In this document: piece after piece, positions 7,301-15,712 of the stretch
Layout of the letters: the number at the start of each line of letters is the position of its first letter
Position numbering within the stretch: position 1 is the stretch's first letter
Source: Methylovulum psychrotolerans
Lineage (GTDB): Bacteria; Pseudomonadota; Gammaproteobacteria; Methylococcales; Methylomonadaceae
Length of the DNA stretch: 56,724 nucleotides
Direction: 5' to 3'
Assembly (NCBI RefSeq): GCF_002923755.1
Contig: NZ_PGFZ01000003.1
Span: 194,622-251,345, forward strand
The notes under the pieces: model-generated
Told to the model about the DNA's origin: nothing
The model's database searches: none
What the model saw: only the letters and a program-made list of their open reading frames with translations
Made by a program: the position numbers and the translations under genes

Positions 7301-9259
7301 ATGACTGTTGAAGCAAAAAAAGAAACTTTGGGCTTTCAGACCGAAGTCAAACACCTGTTACATTTAATGATCCATTCCTTGTACAGCAACAAGGAAATTT
7401 TCTTGCGCGAATTGGTGTCTAACGCCTCTGATGCCGCCGATAAGTTGCGCTTTTTGGCCTTGTCTAACGATGGCCTGTACGAAGGCGACAGCGAGTTAAA
7501 AATCCGTTTGGCGTTTGATAAAGACCAAGGCACCATTACCATTAGCGATAACGGTATCGGCATGACCCGCGAAGAAGTGCAGGAACATATCGGCACGATT
7601 GCCAAATCCGGCACCAAACAATTTTTTGACGCGCTGACCGGCGACCAAGCCAAAGACAGCGAACTGATCGGCCAATTCGGTGTGGGCTTTTATTCGGCGT
7701 TTATCGTTGCCGATAAAGTCACCCTGACGACCCGCAAAGCCGGGGCTCCCACCGACCAAGCCACCCGTTGGGAATCCGCTGGCGAAGGCGATTACACCTT
7801 GGAAACGGTCGAAAAAGCCGGACGCGGTACGGAAATCGTCCTGCATTTGAAAGAAGCCGAAAGCGAGTTCTTAGACGGCTACCGTATCCGCTCCATTATC
7901 AGAAAATTCTCCGACCATATTTCTTTGCCTATCGTGATGGACAAAGAGGCGGCGCCTAGCTACGACGACGAACCGGAAGAGGGCGAAGAAAACGCCGAAG
8001 CCAAAGAGCCAGCCGCGCCGGAAATTGTTGAAGAAACCATCAACAGCGCGTCAGCCTTATGGACAAAATCGCGTCAGGAAATTTCGGATAACGATTACAA
8101 CGAATTTTATAAGCATGTCGGCCATGACTACCAAGACCCGCTGACCCATGTCCACAGCAAAGTCGAAGGCACTAACGAATATACCTTATTGCTGTATGTG
8201 CCTGCCCGCGCCCCATTCGATTTGTGGGACCGGGATGCCAAGCACGGCGTGAAGCTGTATATCCGTAAAGTCTTTATCACGGACGATGCCGAGCAGTTGA
8301 TGCCACGGTATTTGCGCTTTATCAAAGGGATTATTGATGCCAATTCCTTACCGCTGAACGTGTCGCGGGAAATTTTGCAACAAAGCAAACAAATCAGCAC
8401 CATTAAAGCAGGTGCGGTGAAAAAAGTCTTGGGCATGTTGGAAGCTTTGGCGAAAAATGAGCCGGAAAAATACGCGCAATTCTGGAAAGATTTCGGCCCG
8501 GTCATGAAAGAAGGTGTGATTGAAGACCACGGCAATAAAGAGCGCGTCGCCAAATTGCTGCGTTTCTCCTCAACCCTGACCGACAGCACCACCCAAGACG
8601 TGACCTTGGAAGATTATGTCAGCCGTATGAAAGAAGGCCAAGACAAAATCTATTATGTGACAGCAGACAGCTTTGCGGCGGCAAAAAACAGCCCGCATCT
8701 GGAAATTTTCCGTAAAAAAGGCATCGAAGTCCTGTTATTGTCCGACCGTATCGACGAGTGGCTGGTCACTAACTTAAGCGATTTTGCCGACAAGCATTTG
8801 CAGTCGGTCGCCAAAGGTGATTTGGACTTAGGCGTTGAAGAGAGCGAAGAAGAGAAAAAAGCCCAAGAAGAAGTCAGTCATGACTTTGAGTCGGTGCTGA
8901 AACAGATTAAAGAGGTGTTGGGCGATAAGGTGAGCGACGTGCGCTTAAGCCACCGCCTGACCGAATCCCCTGCGTGTTTGGTCGCCGACGTTTATGGCAT
9001 GAGCCTCAATATGGAACGCATTATGAAAGATGCGGGTCAATTAATGGGCGGCATGGGCATGGGCAGAAAACCGATTTTTGAAATCAACCCCAGCCACGCT
9101 TTAATCGCCCGCCTGAAGTCTGAGCAAGACGATGCCCGTTTTGCCGATTTGGCGCATATCCTGTTCGACCAAGCGATTTTAAGCGAAGGCGGACAATTGG
9201 AAGACCCGACGGCGTTTGTACATAAATTGAACGGCCTGTTGCAAGGCTTGTTGAACTAA
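7301..9259 (+). CDS. htpG: Molecular chaperone HtpG (Hsp90)
   Basis: Cytosolic Hsp90 chaperone. The N-terminal GHKL ATPase has [16 protein letters not shown] (Asn contacting Mg-ATP), the SDNGIGM motif and [11 protein letters not shown]. The middle domain has [10 protein letters not shown] with the catalytic-loop Arg, and the C-terminal dimerisation domain ends near [16 protein letters not shown]. The ATG at 7301 starts [16 protein letters not shown], the usual HtpG N-terminus, so the upstream TTG at 7259 is rejected. The resulting 652 residues are slightly longer than E. coli HtpG, mainly through a charged insert near residues 220-245 ([13 protein letters not shown]). Expressed from its own RpoH-type promoter and followed by a terminator. 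Confidence 0.98.
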   Translation: MTVEAKKETLGFQTEVKHLLHLMIHSLYSNKEIFLRELVSNASDAADKLRFLALSNDGLYEGDSELKIRLAFDKDQGTITISDNGIGMTREEVQEHIGTIAKSGTKQFFDALTGDQAKDSELIGQFGVGFYSAFIVADKVTLTTRKAGAPTDQATRWESAGEGDYTLETVEKAGRGTEIVLHLKEAESEFLDGYRIRSIIRKFSDHISLPIVMDKEAAPSYDDEPEEGEENAEAKEPAAPEIVEETINSASALWTKSRQEISDNDYNEFYKHVGHDYQDPLTHVHSKVEGTNEYTLLLYVPARAPFDLWDRDAKHGVKLYIRKVFITDDAEQLMPRYLRFIKGIIDANSLPLNVSREILQQSKQISTIKAGAVKKVLGMLEALAKNEPEKYAQFWKDFGPVMKEGVIEDHGNKERVAKLLRFSSTLTDSTTQDVTLEDYVSRMKEGQDKIYYVTADSFAAAKNSPHLEIFRKKGIEVLLLSDRIDEWLVTNLSDFADKHLQSVAKGDLDLGVEESEEEKKAQEEVSHDFESVLKQIKEVLGDKVSDVRLSHRLTESPACLVADVYGMSLNMERIMKDAGQLMGGMGMGRKPIFEINPSHALIARLKSEQDDARFADLAHILFDQAILSEGGQLEDPTAFVHKLNGLLQGLLN

Positions 9260-9276
9260 GCGCTAATTGGGTGGTA

Positions 9277-9307
9277 TAAAAAAGGCCGGAGCATTCCGGC
9301 CTTTTTT
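9277..9307. terminator. Rho-independent terminator after htpG
   Basis: A hairpin AAAAGGCCGGA...TCCGGCCTTTT flanked by A and T runs lies 18 bases after the htpG stop. The symmetric A/T tails could allow termination from both sides. Confidence 0.92.
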
Positions 9308-9469
9308 TGCGTAGGCAATCAGTTTTTTGGGTAATATTACCCAATCCTAACTGTATTTATGCCTTGTTGCACTTTCCCTGATCGTTGAAAATGGCTGCCA
9401 ACAACAAAATGTGGCATTTTTGTCATATCTTGTTGGTAAAATGTCAATTCAACTTTAGTAGGAACGCCC

Positions 9470-10705
9470 ATGCAAACAAAAAATACCTTATTATCCGCCC
9501 TGACTCTGTTATGTGCCGCACAAGCGGCGGTGGCGGATAATTTTGACACCACGGTGACCTTGGGCGGTATAACCCGTAGTTTAGGGTTCGCAACCTTTGA
9601 TGATGCCATTAAGGCGGCTAACCATCCGGAAAATTATCAAGGTCTGTTTCCTGGCGTGAAAAGCACAGTCGGGGCAGACATTATTATGAATTTTAAGGGC
9701 GTACCGATTGAATTCCAAAAAGTCTCCACCACGCAGGTTAACGTCACCATTCCAGGTTTAGGGATTCAGCAATCGGTGGTGGTCACGCCCGGCGGTGTAG
9801 GCAGTTTGAGCAAACAATTGGATACAAAAGTAGAAAACTTTGTCAGAAGCCACAATGCCAGCATTAATAAACAATTGGCTAAGGTTGATCCGGCAGACCC
9901 TTTGGGCGGCAATCCGTCCAGTTTGATGGGGGTTATGGTCGAAAACGCCTATTTGTTGGCGATGACCGATGATTGGTCTGGCTCTACCCGCAAAAACCCC
10001 AATATAAAAAACCGTTTTGATGGCGGTATCCGTTATGGGCATTATGATTTAAGCGGCAAGTCGGTCGATACCTTTACCCTGCCGCTCAGCTATACGGTTA
10101 AGCTGGATGATAGGCAGCAGATTATTGTGTCGGCACCGTTTACTTATATCGACACCCAAGGCGCGACTTCTTATGACGGCGGCGCGGGGGTTGCCTATAA
10201 ATACCGGATGAACGATAAATGGGTGTTAACGCCTGCGGTGGCGTATAGCTTGCGCGGCTCGTTCGATTTGGCCGATGCCGGGCATGTCGCTTCGGGTACG
10301 GTGACCAGCAAATACACCTTTGACCTGGAGTCTTTAGACCCTAATAGCTTAAAACTGACTATCGGCAATATGGCAGGTTACTACACCACCTTGCCGTTTG
10401 CGGTTAAAGGTTATTCGGTCGACCCGAATTTGCAAAACTATATTTTAAAGAACGGCCTGATCCTCAGCAAAAACGTCAATGGCGATTTTTGGGGGCATAA
10501 GCTGAATGTGGCGGGTAACTTTACCGACACCGAATATTTTGGCTCGCATTTCTTTGTTGACCAATACAATGAATTGGGTATAACAGTAAAAGCCGTCAAT
10601 GATAAGCATTGGCTAAGCGCGTTGAGCTTGGGCGGCAATTATTTGTTCAGCGCGACGGGTAAGGATGTCAGTGGCTATCGCGTCAGCTTAATGTACCAAT
10701 TCTGA
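9470..10705 (+). CDS. Putative outer-membrane beta-barrel protein
   Basis: The 411-residue protein begins with a clear Sec signal peptide ending near AAQAAVADN. The C-terminal half shows alternating amphipathic strands typical of a barrel (RYGHYDLSGK, VAYKYRMND, RVSLMYQF), and the last residue is Phe, the usual BAM signal. The N-terminal soluble part (about residues 25-130) has no motif I recognise. A putative RBS GTAGGAAC precedes the ATG. It stands alone between the htpG terminator and an interspersed repeat. Function unknown; location in the outer membrane is inferred from the barrel pattern. Confidence 0.7.
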   Translation: MQTKNTLLSALTLLCAAQAAVADNFDTTVTLGGITRSLGFATFDDAIKAANHPENYQGLFPGVKSTVGADIIMNFKGVPIEFQKVSTTQVNVTIPGLGIQQSVVVTPGGVGSLSKQLDTKVENFVRSHNASINKQLAKVDPADPLGGNPSSLMGVMVENAYLLAMTDDWSGSTRKNPNIKNRFDGGIRYGHYDLSGKSVDTFTLPLSYTVKLDDRQQIIVSAPFTYIDTQGATSYDGGAGVAYKYRMNDKWVLTPAVAYSLRGSFDLADAGHVASGTVTSKYTFDLESLDPNSLKLTIGNMAGYYTTLPFAVKGYSVDPNLQNYILKNGLILSKNVNGDFWGHKLNVAGNFTDTEYFGSHFFVDQYNELGITVKAVNDKHWLSALSLGGNYLFSATGKDVSGYRVSLMYQF

Positions 10706-11122
10706 TAAGCCTTAGGGTAGGGTTCTATCTGCTGGCTTATGGGGTTGTCTGGACGTTGGGAATAAGGCCTTGTCTGTCCGGCAAGGTATTGTTTAAGCAA
10801 AGCTTACCGCGTTTAGGAGGCTGGTTTTTTTTATAAGAAACCTGTTTCTCGCTAAGTAACGTGGATGAAATTAAGTAGGCGTTCCATTACACCTCAGCGT
10901 GTTAAACCCCACTCCAGCCCTCCCCTTCGCAGGGGAGGGAGCGAACGGCTTCCCCGTCGTACAGGCGAAGTCAGGGGAAAAAGCCCCTCCCCCTGGCAAG
11001 GGGGACTCCTTCGGCTTCGCTCAGGAGGGAGGGGTGCTGTACTTGCGATTTTATTTCATGCACGTTCCTAACCCACTACTATCGGTTTGCCAGCCGGATT
11101 TTTAACCCTATCGTGAGGAATT
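10706..11122. other. Gap containing a family A repeat; no gene
   Basis: About 415 bp between the barrel gene and the M16 peptidase gene. Half is occupied by the MITE-like element at 10861-11064. Open frames inside the element reflect its composition and are not convincing genes. Confidence 0.6.
10861..11064. mobile_element. MITE-like interspersed element, family A copy 2
   Basis: The element starts GTGGATGAAATTAAGTAGGC and ends TTTTATTTCATGCAC, which are imperfect terminal inverted repeats. In between lie CCCTCCCCTTCGCAGGGGAGGG, AAAAAGCCCCTCCCCCTGGC and a CTTCGGCTTCGCTCAGGAGGG motif. A second nearly full copy is at 38952-39165 and an end fragment at 195-237. No ORF of transposase type is present, so it would be non-autonomous. 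Confidence 0.7.
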
Positions 11123-12496
11123 ATGAAGCATCTTATCGTCAGCACTGTGTTGCTGTGTTTACCTGCCGTTGCTAGCCAAGCCGCCGCTCCTGTTGCCGAG
11201 CGCGTCTTGGGTAACGGCTTAAAAGTGCTGGTGAAAGAAGACCACCGCTCGCCTGTGGTGGTTTCGCAGGTGTGGTATAAAGTCGGTTCCAGCTACGAAC
11301 CGGGCGGTATCACCGGGATTTCGCACATGCTCGAACACATGATGTTTAAAGGCACGGATAAGCATCCGGCGGGGGAATTCTCGCGGATTATCGCCGAGAA
11401 CGGCGGCGATGAGAACGCCTTTACCGGCCACGATTACACGGCGTATTTCCAAACTATGGCCGCCTCTAAGCTGGCGGTGAGCTTTGAGCTGGAAGCCGAC
11501 CGGATGCGCCATTTGCATTTGCTTGCCGATGAGCTGAAAAAAGAGCTGGAAGTGGTCACTGAAGAACGCCGGATGCGCACCGAGGATAACCCGCAGGCGA
11601 AAATGTCCGAGCAGTTTATGGCGCTGGCGTTTACCAGCAGCCCCTACCGTAACCCGATTATCGGCTGGCCAGTCGATATCGCCAATTATCAGGTCGAAGA
11701 TTTACAAGCGTGGTACCAACGCTGGTACGCGCCCAATAACGCCACGCTCGTCGTCGTCGGCGATGTCGATACTGCCCAGGCCTTCTCTTTAGCCGAGCAG
11801 TATTTTGGCGGTCTCCAGCCCGGCGAACTCAAACCCCTGAAACCCCAAACCGAAAGCCCGCAATTGGGTGTGCGCAGAATGACCGTGAAAGTCCCCGCCA
11901 AATTGCCGTCGGTGATCTTAGGCTATAAAGTGCCGTCCTTAAAAACCGCCGAACATGAGTGGGAAGCCTACGCGCTGGAAGTGCTGGCCGGGGTTTTGGA
12001 CGGCGGCTCCAGCGCCCGTTTAAGTAAGGAATTGGTGCGTGGCAAGCAACTTGCCGTGTCCGCCGGGGCGGGTTATAACTTCAGCTCGCGGTTGGCCGAT
12101 TTGTTTGAGCTGGAAGCCACCCCCGCCGAAGGTAAAACCGTTTGGGAACTGGAAACCGAATTGCGCAGCCAAGTTACCCGCCTGCAACAAGAGACGATCA
12201 AGCCGGACGAACTGCAACGCATTAAGGCGCAAGTGTTGGCGAGTGCCGTCTATGAGCGCGACTCCAATTTTTACCAAGCCATGCAGTTAGGGATGCTGGA
12301 GACGGTTGGCTTGGGTTGGCAGAAAGCCGACGAATATGTCAGTAAAATCAATCAAGTGACTGCCGAGCAAGTCCGTGACGTGGCGCGGCGTTACTTGGTT
12401 GACGACCATCTGAACGTCGCTTATTTGGATCCGCAACCGATAAACGCCGCCCCTGCCGCCCAGAAGGTAGTAAAATTATCCGCCAGAAGACAGTAA
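11123..12496 (+). CDS. M16 family zinc peptidase (pitrilysin-like), catalytic partner
   Basis: A signal peptide (cleavage near SQAAAP) leads into an M16 peptidase domain with the inverted zinc motif HxxEH at His68-Glu71-His72 (SHMLEHMMFKG) and the distal Glu about 76 residues later in LEVVTEERRMR. The second half is the usual degenerate M16 repeat with an R/Y-type C-terminal signature. At 457 residues it is the short, two-domain type that pairs with a non-catalytic M16 subunit, here the gene at 13730. In many gammaproteobacteria the two genes are adjacent and precede rsmD. Here a J-domain gene and a foldback repeat separate them. Periplasmic protein or peptide turnover is the expected role. 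Confidence 0.93.
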   Translation: MKHLIVSTVLLCLPAVASQAAAPVAERVLGNGLKVLVKEDHRSPVVVSQVWYKVGSSYEPGGITGISHMLEHMMFKGTDKHPAGEFSRIIAENGGDENAFTGHDYTAYFQTMAASKLAVSFELEADRMRHLHLLADELKKELEVVTEERRMRTEDNPQAKMSEQFMALAFTSSPYRNPIIGWPVDIANYQVEDLQAWYQRWYAPNNATLVVVGDVDTAQAFSLAEQYFGGLQPGELKPLKPQTESPQLGVRRMTVKVPAKLPSVILGYKVPSLKTAEHEWEAYALEVLAGVLDGGSSARLSKELVRGKQLAVSAGAGYNFSSRLADLFELEATPAEGKTVWELETELRSQVTRLQQETIKPDELQRIKAQVLASAVYERDSNFYQAMQLGMLETVGLGWQKADEYVSKINQVTAEQVRDVARRYLVDDHLNVAYLDPQPINAAPAAQKVVKLSARRQ

Positions 12497-12572
12497 AATA
12501 AGATGTCTTTGTTAGGGCGCAGGAGCAATCCTTGCGCCTTGATAACCCCATCGAAAAAATAATAATAACGCT

Positions 12573-13313
12573 ATGGCAAAAATACGCACTCATTACGACA
12601 ATTTAAAAGTCGCCCACAACGCCCCCGATATTGTGATTAAGGCGGCGCATAAGGCCCTGATACAACAGCACCATCCTGACAAATGCCAAGACAAGGCCGC
12701 CGCCGAGCGGATTGTCCGTATTTTAAACGATGCCCGCGAGGCCCTGCTCGATCCCGTCAAACGCAAGCAGCATGATGCGTGGATTAAGGAGCAGGAGCAC
12801 AAATATAAACATCATGCGTCCGCGTCGGCTCCGCCCAACGAAGACCCGCAACCGACCACCCACCCGAAAGAACCGCCCGTTACCGAACAGGTCATCAGCC
12901 ATTACCGCGCCTTAAGTAACGGTTTGGCCCACGACATCCAAAGCCACCTGATCTGGTGCCGGTTTGCTTTAGGGCAAAGCTGGCAAACCGACAAGGCAGA
13001 AGGCGAAGCCGCCTTATATGCGTGGCAAGCCGCCCAAGAGGCGGTACACCTGTTTAATCAGCAAGGCGGTTATGCGGGTTATACCGACTGGCGCTTACCG
13101 ACCGTGACGGAACTAAAAACCTTGCTCGATAGCCCAATCGGCCAAGCCAGCTTCATCAACGCCCAAGTATTCCCCGCCAACCCGCGCTGGCAATGGACAA
13201 TCTCGCCCTACGCAGGCTATGGCGGCGGCGCGTGGCTGGTCAACTTTAGCGAAGGTTTGGCGATTAACGACAACCCTAGCTTGCCGTGCGCGGTGCGCTT
13301 GGTGCGGGGTTAG
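12573..13313 (+). CDS. J-domain protein fused to a DUF1566 (Lcl C-terminal) domain
   Basis: Residues 1 to about 70 form a DnaJ J-domain with the invariant HPD (IQQHHPDKC) and a DPVKRKQHDAW end. A charged linker (KYKHH... ESS-poor, Pro-rich near 80-105) leads to a C-terminal DUF1566 domain with YTDWRLPTVTELKTLLD and a final CAVRLVRG. J-domains stimulate Hsp70 ATPase. DUF1566 is a carbohydrate-binding-like or ligand-binding fold usually found in secreted proteins, so the cytosolic-looking fusion is odd. No signal peptide is present. It sits between two M16 peptidase genes that are normally neighbours, so it looks inserted. Confidence 0.85.
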   Translation: MAKIRTHYDNLKVAHNAPDIVIKAAHKALIQQHHPDKCQDKAAAERIVRILNDAREALLDPVKRKQHDAWIKEQEHKYKHHASASAPPNEDPQPTTHPKEPPVTEQVISHYRALSNGLAHDIQSHLIWCRFALGQSWQTDKAEGEAALYAWQAAQEAVHLFNQQGGYAGYTDWRLPTVTELKTLLDSPIGQASFINAQVFPANPRWQWTISPYAGYGGGAWLVNFSEGLAINDNPSLPCAVRLVRG

Positions 13314-13729
13314 GTATTATTGTGTTTTATTATGTAAACTCGATCATCAAGTTTTTAACATTCAGATAAATAGCACAGCTACCGGATAATGAAAATTAAA
13401 ATTAATTAAAAACAACAAGCTGCATCGAAGCCCGTCTCCCTCCCCTGATGGGGAGGGCTGGGGTGGGGAGAATCTAAATAAGGCTTTTTTCATTAAACGG
13501 ACAGAAATACGTTGATTAAAATCTCTGAGCCATACGCATAAGTCATTGATTTTATTCTCCCCACCCCAACCCTCCCCATCAGGGGAGGGAGCGTCCACCT
13601 TGATAAGCCTTAGCTTTCCGCTAGTTTCCCTCACTATTAAGAGGTGACTTTATGAAAAACTTGATCATTGGGTTTAAAGTAGCCGCCATCCCCCCACAAC
13701 CGCATTCATCCTAGAGGATTGCTAACATT
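13314..13729. other. Gap filled mainly by a foldback repeat; no gene
   Basis: About 415 bp. A large inverted repeat occupies 13434-13595. No supported coding frame lies here, and the promoter region for the downstream M16 gene is presumably at 13600-13720. Confidence 0.6.
13434..13595. mobile_element. Foldback / MITE-like element with about 40-bp arms
   Basis: The left arm at about 13434-13473 (CTCCCTCCCCTGATGGGGAG then GGCTGGGGTGGGGAG) is the near-perfect complement of the right arm at about 13555-13595 (CTCCCCACCCCAACCCTCCC then CATCAGGGGAGGGAG). About 80 bp of unrelated, AT-richer DNA lies between. Each arm itself contains a small CCCTGATGGGG-type hairpin. It separates two genes that are usually adjacent. 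Confidence 0.8.
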
Positions 13730-15031
13730 ATGCGTTTTTACTTATTCAGTTTCCTGATCTTCCTACTTAGCCAAACGGCCAGTGCGGCGGCTAAAATCGA
13801 GCATTGGCAAACCCCGCAAGGTAGCCGGGTATATTATGTCCATACCGAAGGCTTGCCGATGGCGGACATCCAAGTGCTGTTTGACGCTGGCAGTGCGCGG
13901 GATGGGGCGCAGTTTGGCTTAGCGTCGTTAACTGCGGGCTTGCTGGACACCGGGGCGGGCGAGTGGGATGCCAATGCCATTGCCGACCGTTTTGAAAGCG
14001 TCGGGGCCAACTTTGGCGCGGCTAGCGCGATAGACAACGCCACCGTGTCCTTACGGACACTGACCGACAAGCCGCTGTTCGACAAAGCTCTGGCGACCAT
14101 GGAAGTCATCCTCAGCAAGCCGCATTTTGCCGCCGCTGATTTTGAGCGCGAAAAAAACCGCACCTTGGCCGGACTGAAGCAACAGGAAGAATCGCCTGGT
14201 GACTTGGCGAAAATCGCTTTTTACCAAGCCTTGTACGGCAACCATCCTTACGCGCACCCTGATGAAGGCACCTTAAGCACGGTCGCCGCCTTAAGTGCTG
14301 CCGATGTACAGGCGTTTTACCAACGCTACTATGTCGCCGCCAACGCCGTCATTGTCATTGTCGGCGATTTGTCCGCCGAGCAGGCCAAACGCACAGCCGA
14401 GCAATTGGTGCAACATTTGCCTACCGGACAAAAACCGCCCGCTTTGCCGGAGGTCGCCCCGCCAGTTAAAGGCAGTGAGCAACATATCGAATTCCCGTCC
14501 ACGCAAACCCATGTTTTAGTCGGTTTGCCGGGTACTTTCCGCAAAGACCCCGATTACTTCACTCTGTATGTCGGCAACCATATCTTGGGTGGCGGCGGTT
14601 TGGTGTCGAAGTTATTTGATGAAGTGCGCGAAAAACGCGGCTTGGCGTATAGCGCGTCCAGTGCCTTTGTGCCCTTGTTAAAGCCGGGCCCGTTTTTAAT
14701 CAGCCTGCAAACCCGCAACGACCAAACGCCCGAAGCCTTAAAAGTCCTGCATAAGACCCTGGCTGATTTTATCGCCCAAGGCCCTAGCGACGCGGAACTG
14801 AAAGCCGCCAAGCAAAACATCACGGGCGGTTTTGCCATGCGTTTTGACACCAATAAGAAATTGGCCAGCTATGTCGGCATGATCGGCTTTTATGAACTGC
14901 CCTTGGATTATCTGGACACCTTCCAGCAAAACATCGACAACGTCACCAGCGCCGCCATTACCGATGCCTTAAAACGCCGGGTACCTGTAGACCTGTTGCA
15001 AACCGTTACGGTCGGTAAGCGTGCAAAATAA
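13730..15031 (+). CDS. M16 family peptidase-like protein, non-catalytic partner
   Basis: The signal peptide ends near ASAAAK. The M16 fold is evident (LLDTGAGEWDANAIADRFES, then the REKRGLAYSASSAF motif in the second half), but the zinc motif HxxEH is replaced by SLTAGLLDTG, so this subunit should not bind catalytic zinc. It fits the RY-motif partner that completes the chamber of the active M16 protein encoded at 11123. Its 3' end overlaps the GTG start of rsmD by 11 bp. The 433 residues are normal for the family. Confidence 0.92.
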   Translation: MRFYLFSFLIFLLSQTASAAAKIEHWQTPQGSRVYYVHTEGLPMADIQVLFDAGSARDGAQFGLASLTAGLLDTGAGEWDANAIADRFESVGANFGAASAIDNATVSLRTLTDKPLFDKALATMEVILSKPHFAAADFEREKNRTLAGLKQQEESPGDLAKIAFYQALYGNHPYAHPDEGTLSTVAALSAADVQAFYQRYYVAANAVIVIVGDLSAEQAKRTAEQLVQHLPTGQKPPALPEVAPPVKGSEQHIEFPSTQTHVLVGLPGTFRKDPDYFTLYVGNHILGGGGLVSKLFDEVREKRGLAYSASSAFVPLLKPGPFLISLQTRNDQTPEALKVLHKTLADFIAQGPSDAELKAAKQNITGGFAMRFDTNKKLASYVGMIGFYELPLDYLDTFQQNIDNVTSAAITDALKRRVPVDLLQTVTVGKRAK

Positions 15032-15581
15032 GCTGCGGATTATTGGCGGCGACTGGCGGAGCCGTCAAGTGCTGTTCGACGATGCCCCCGGCCTGCGCCC
15101 CACACCCGCACGGGTGCGCGAGACTTTGTTCAACTGGCTGCACTACGACCTGTTAGGCCACCGTTGCTTGGATTTATACGCGGGCAGCGGTGCCTTGGGA
15201 TTTGAAGCCGCTTCAAGAGGCGCGAAACAGGTGGTGCTGGTCGAGCAAAACCCGACCGTGTGCCGATGCCTAAAAAGCAATGCCGACAAGCTTGCCGCGA
15301 CTCAGATTCAGATCGTCCAAACCGATGCTTTCCGCTATTTGGCGGGCAACGCCGAACCGTTTGATGTGGTGTTTATCGACCCGCCCTTTAGCCTAGGTGT
15401 GGCGGCGCAAAGCTGCCACTGGCTAGAAGATAAGGGCTGGCTCAGTCCCCACGCGAAAATCTATGTCGAATCGGCCAGCAACGTGCCGCTGACGGACTTA
15501 CCAACGAATTGGCAGGTGCTGAAAAGCAAGGTGGCGGGCGAAGTGGCTTATCAATTGTTTGGGCGTAACGAAGGCGCGTGA
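15021..15581 (+). CDS. rsmD: 16S rRNA (guanine(966)-N(2))-methyltransferase
   Basis: RsmD methylates G966 of 16S rRNA. The 186-residue protein shows LRIIGGDWRSRQ, RPTPARVRETLFNWL, the SAM-binding LDLYAGSGALGFEAASRGA and the catalytic FDVVFIDPPF motif (D/NPPF type). The start is a GTG at 15021 inside the end of the M16 gene, indicating translational coupling. This M16-M16-rsmD order is common in gammaproteobacteria. Confidence 0.96.
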   Translation: MQNKLRIIGGDWRSRQVLFDDAPGLRPTPARVRETLFNWLHYDLLGHRCLDLYAGSGALGFEAASRGAKQVVLVEQNPTVCRCLKSNADKLAATQIQIVQTDAFRYLAGNAEPFDVVFIDPPFSLGVAAQSCHWLEDKGWLSPHAKIYVESASNVPLTDLPTNWQVLKSKVAGEVAYQLFGRNEGA

Positions 15582-15632
15582 TGTATGTACCGCGCTATTG
15601 CGCGTCTTATCTGCCTTAAAGGGCACAAGTCT

Positions 15633-15682
15633 TGGAGCGCGGGCATCTTGCCCGCAAAGGTGGGCAAGATGCCCGCGCTCCA
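15633..15682. repeat. REP-like palindrome, family B copy 1
   Basis: Arms 15633-15653 and 15662-15682 pair perfectly over 21 bp (TGGAGCGCGGGCATCTTGCC...). It lies between the convergent rsmD and the adenylation-domain gene. Four related copies are at 19613, 23761, 32603 and 55541. Confidence 0.88.
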
Positions 15683-15712
15683 CAGAAAGTTATTTATGCC
15701 CGTTCCTTGCGG

